Part shown: positions 15,195 to 15,212 of the stretch, one piece after another
Layout: each line of letters starts with the position of its first letter
Position numbering within the stretch: position 1 is the first letter of the stretch
Origin: 4572-123 sp964418755
Lineage (GTDB): Bacteria > Desulfobacterota > Desulfobacteria > Desulfobacterales > 4572-123
Assembly (NCBI GenBank): GCA_964418755.1
Contig: CAYQNS010000088.1
Coordinates: forward strand, 1 to 15,212
Direction of reading: 5' to 3'
Length of the DNA stretch: 15,212 nt
Notes under the pieces: generated by a model
Seen by the model: the letters and a program-made list of their open reading frames with translations, nothing else
Databases searched by the model: none
Told to the model about the DNA's origin: nothing
Position numbers and translations under genes: made by a program

Positions 15195-15212
15195 CAATTA
15201 TGGGATATTAGG

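Noticed and set aside
15026..15211. 61-codon rightward open frame at the edge
   Set aside because: Begins at the TTG of the possible -35 box, has no ribosome site, and overlaps the folded RNA candidate.

Overview
The right half of the window reads as the chromosome of a Gram-negative bacterium, most likely a Desulfobacterota-type (delta-proteobacterial) organism. It carries the Kdo lipopolysaccharide genes kdsB and waaA beside an acyl-CoA ligase, and the protein style and moderate GC fit that group. The taxonomic call is an inference, not a match to a genome.

Left edge (1-1104): the 3' part of an AT-rich GIY-YIG/T5orf172-type gene, followed directly by a short folded site with the layout of an integron attC site (paired R and L boxes, extrahelical bases). 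This looks like a gene cassette. A non-coding stretch with a G-rich minus strand follows (1105-1890).

Mobile island (about 1891-6809): a leftward gene train encodes an AlpA-like excisionase/regulator, a large Toprim plus DUF3987 primase-helicase, three small proteins, and a putative small terminase. It ends on the right at a 3' fragment of tRNA-Val(CAC) that is still followed by a tRNA-type terminator. This is the gene content of a phage satellite (PICI/P4-like). No integrase is visible. Two features stand out. First, the 3' end of the primase gene carries four copies of a 15-bp iteron, two in each orientation, exactly symmetric about position 3358 and read in different frames, so it looks like an origin embedded in the gene. 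Second, a near-consensus promoter upstream of the alpA gene is followed by two 64-nt direct repeats and a terminator before alpA. This suggests a leader RNA that could control the operon, in the manner of P4 CI RNA immunity.

Host block (6857-11788, all leftward): fadD-like ligase, an MBL-fold hydrolase split by a one-base frameshift, waaA and kdsB. waaA and kdsB act in sequence on Kdo: KdsB activates it as CMP-Kdo, and WaaA attaches it to lipid A precursor.

Right block (11789-15212): a lone, very AT-rich gene for a protein resembling the palm of family A/T7-like polymerases, but with Asn in place of the motif C Asp. Next come a GC-rich hairpin, a leftward MFS transporter gene, an imperfect palindromic repeat of about 200 bp, and a possible promoter plus structured leader RNA at the right edge.
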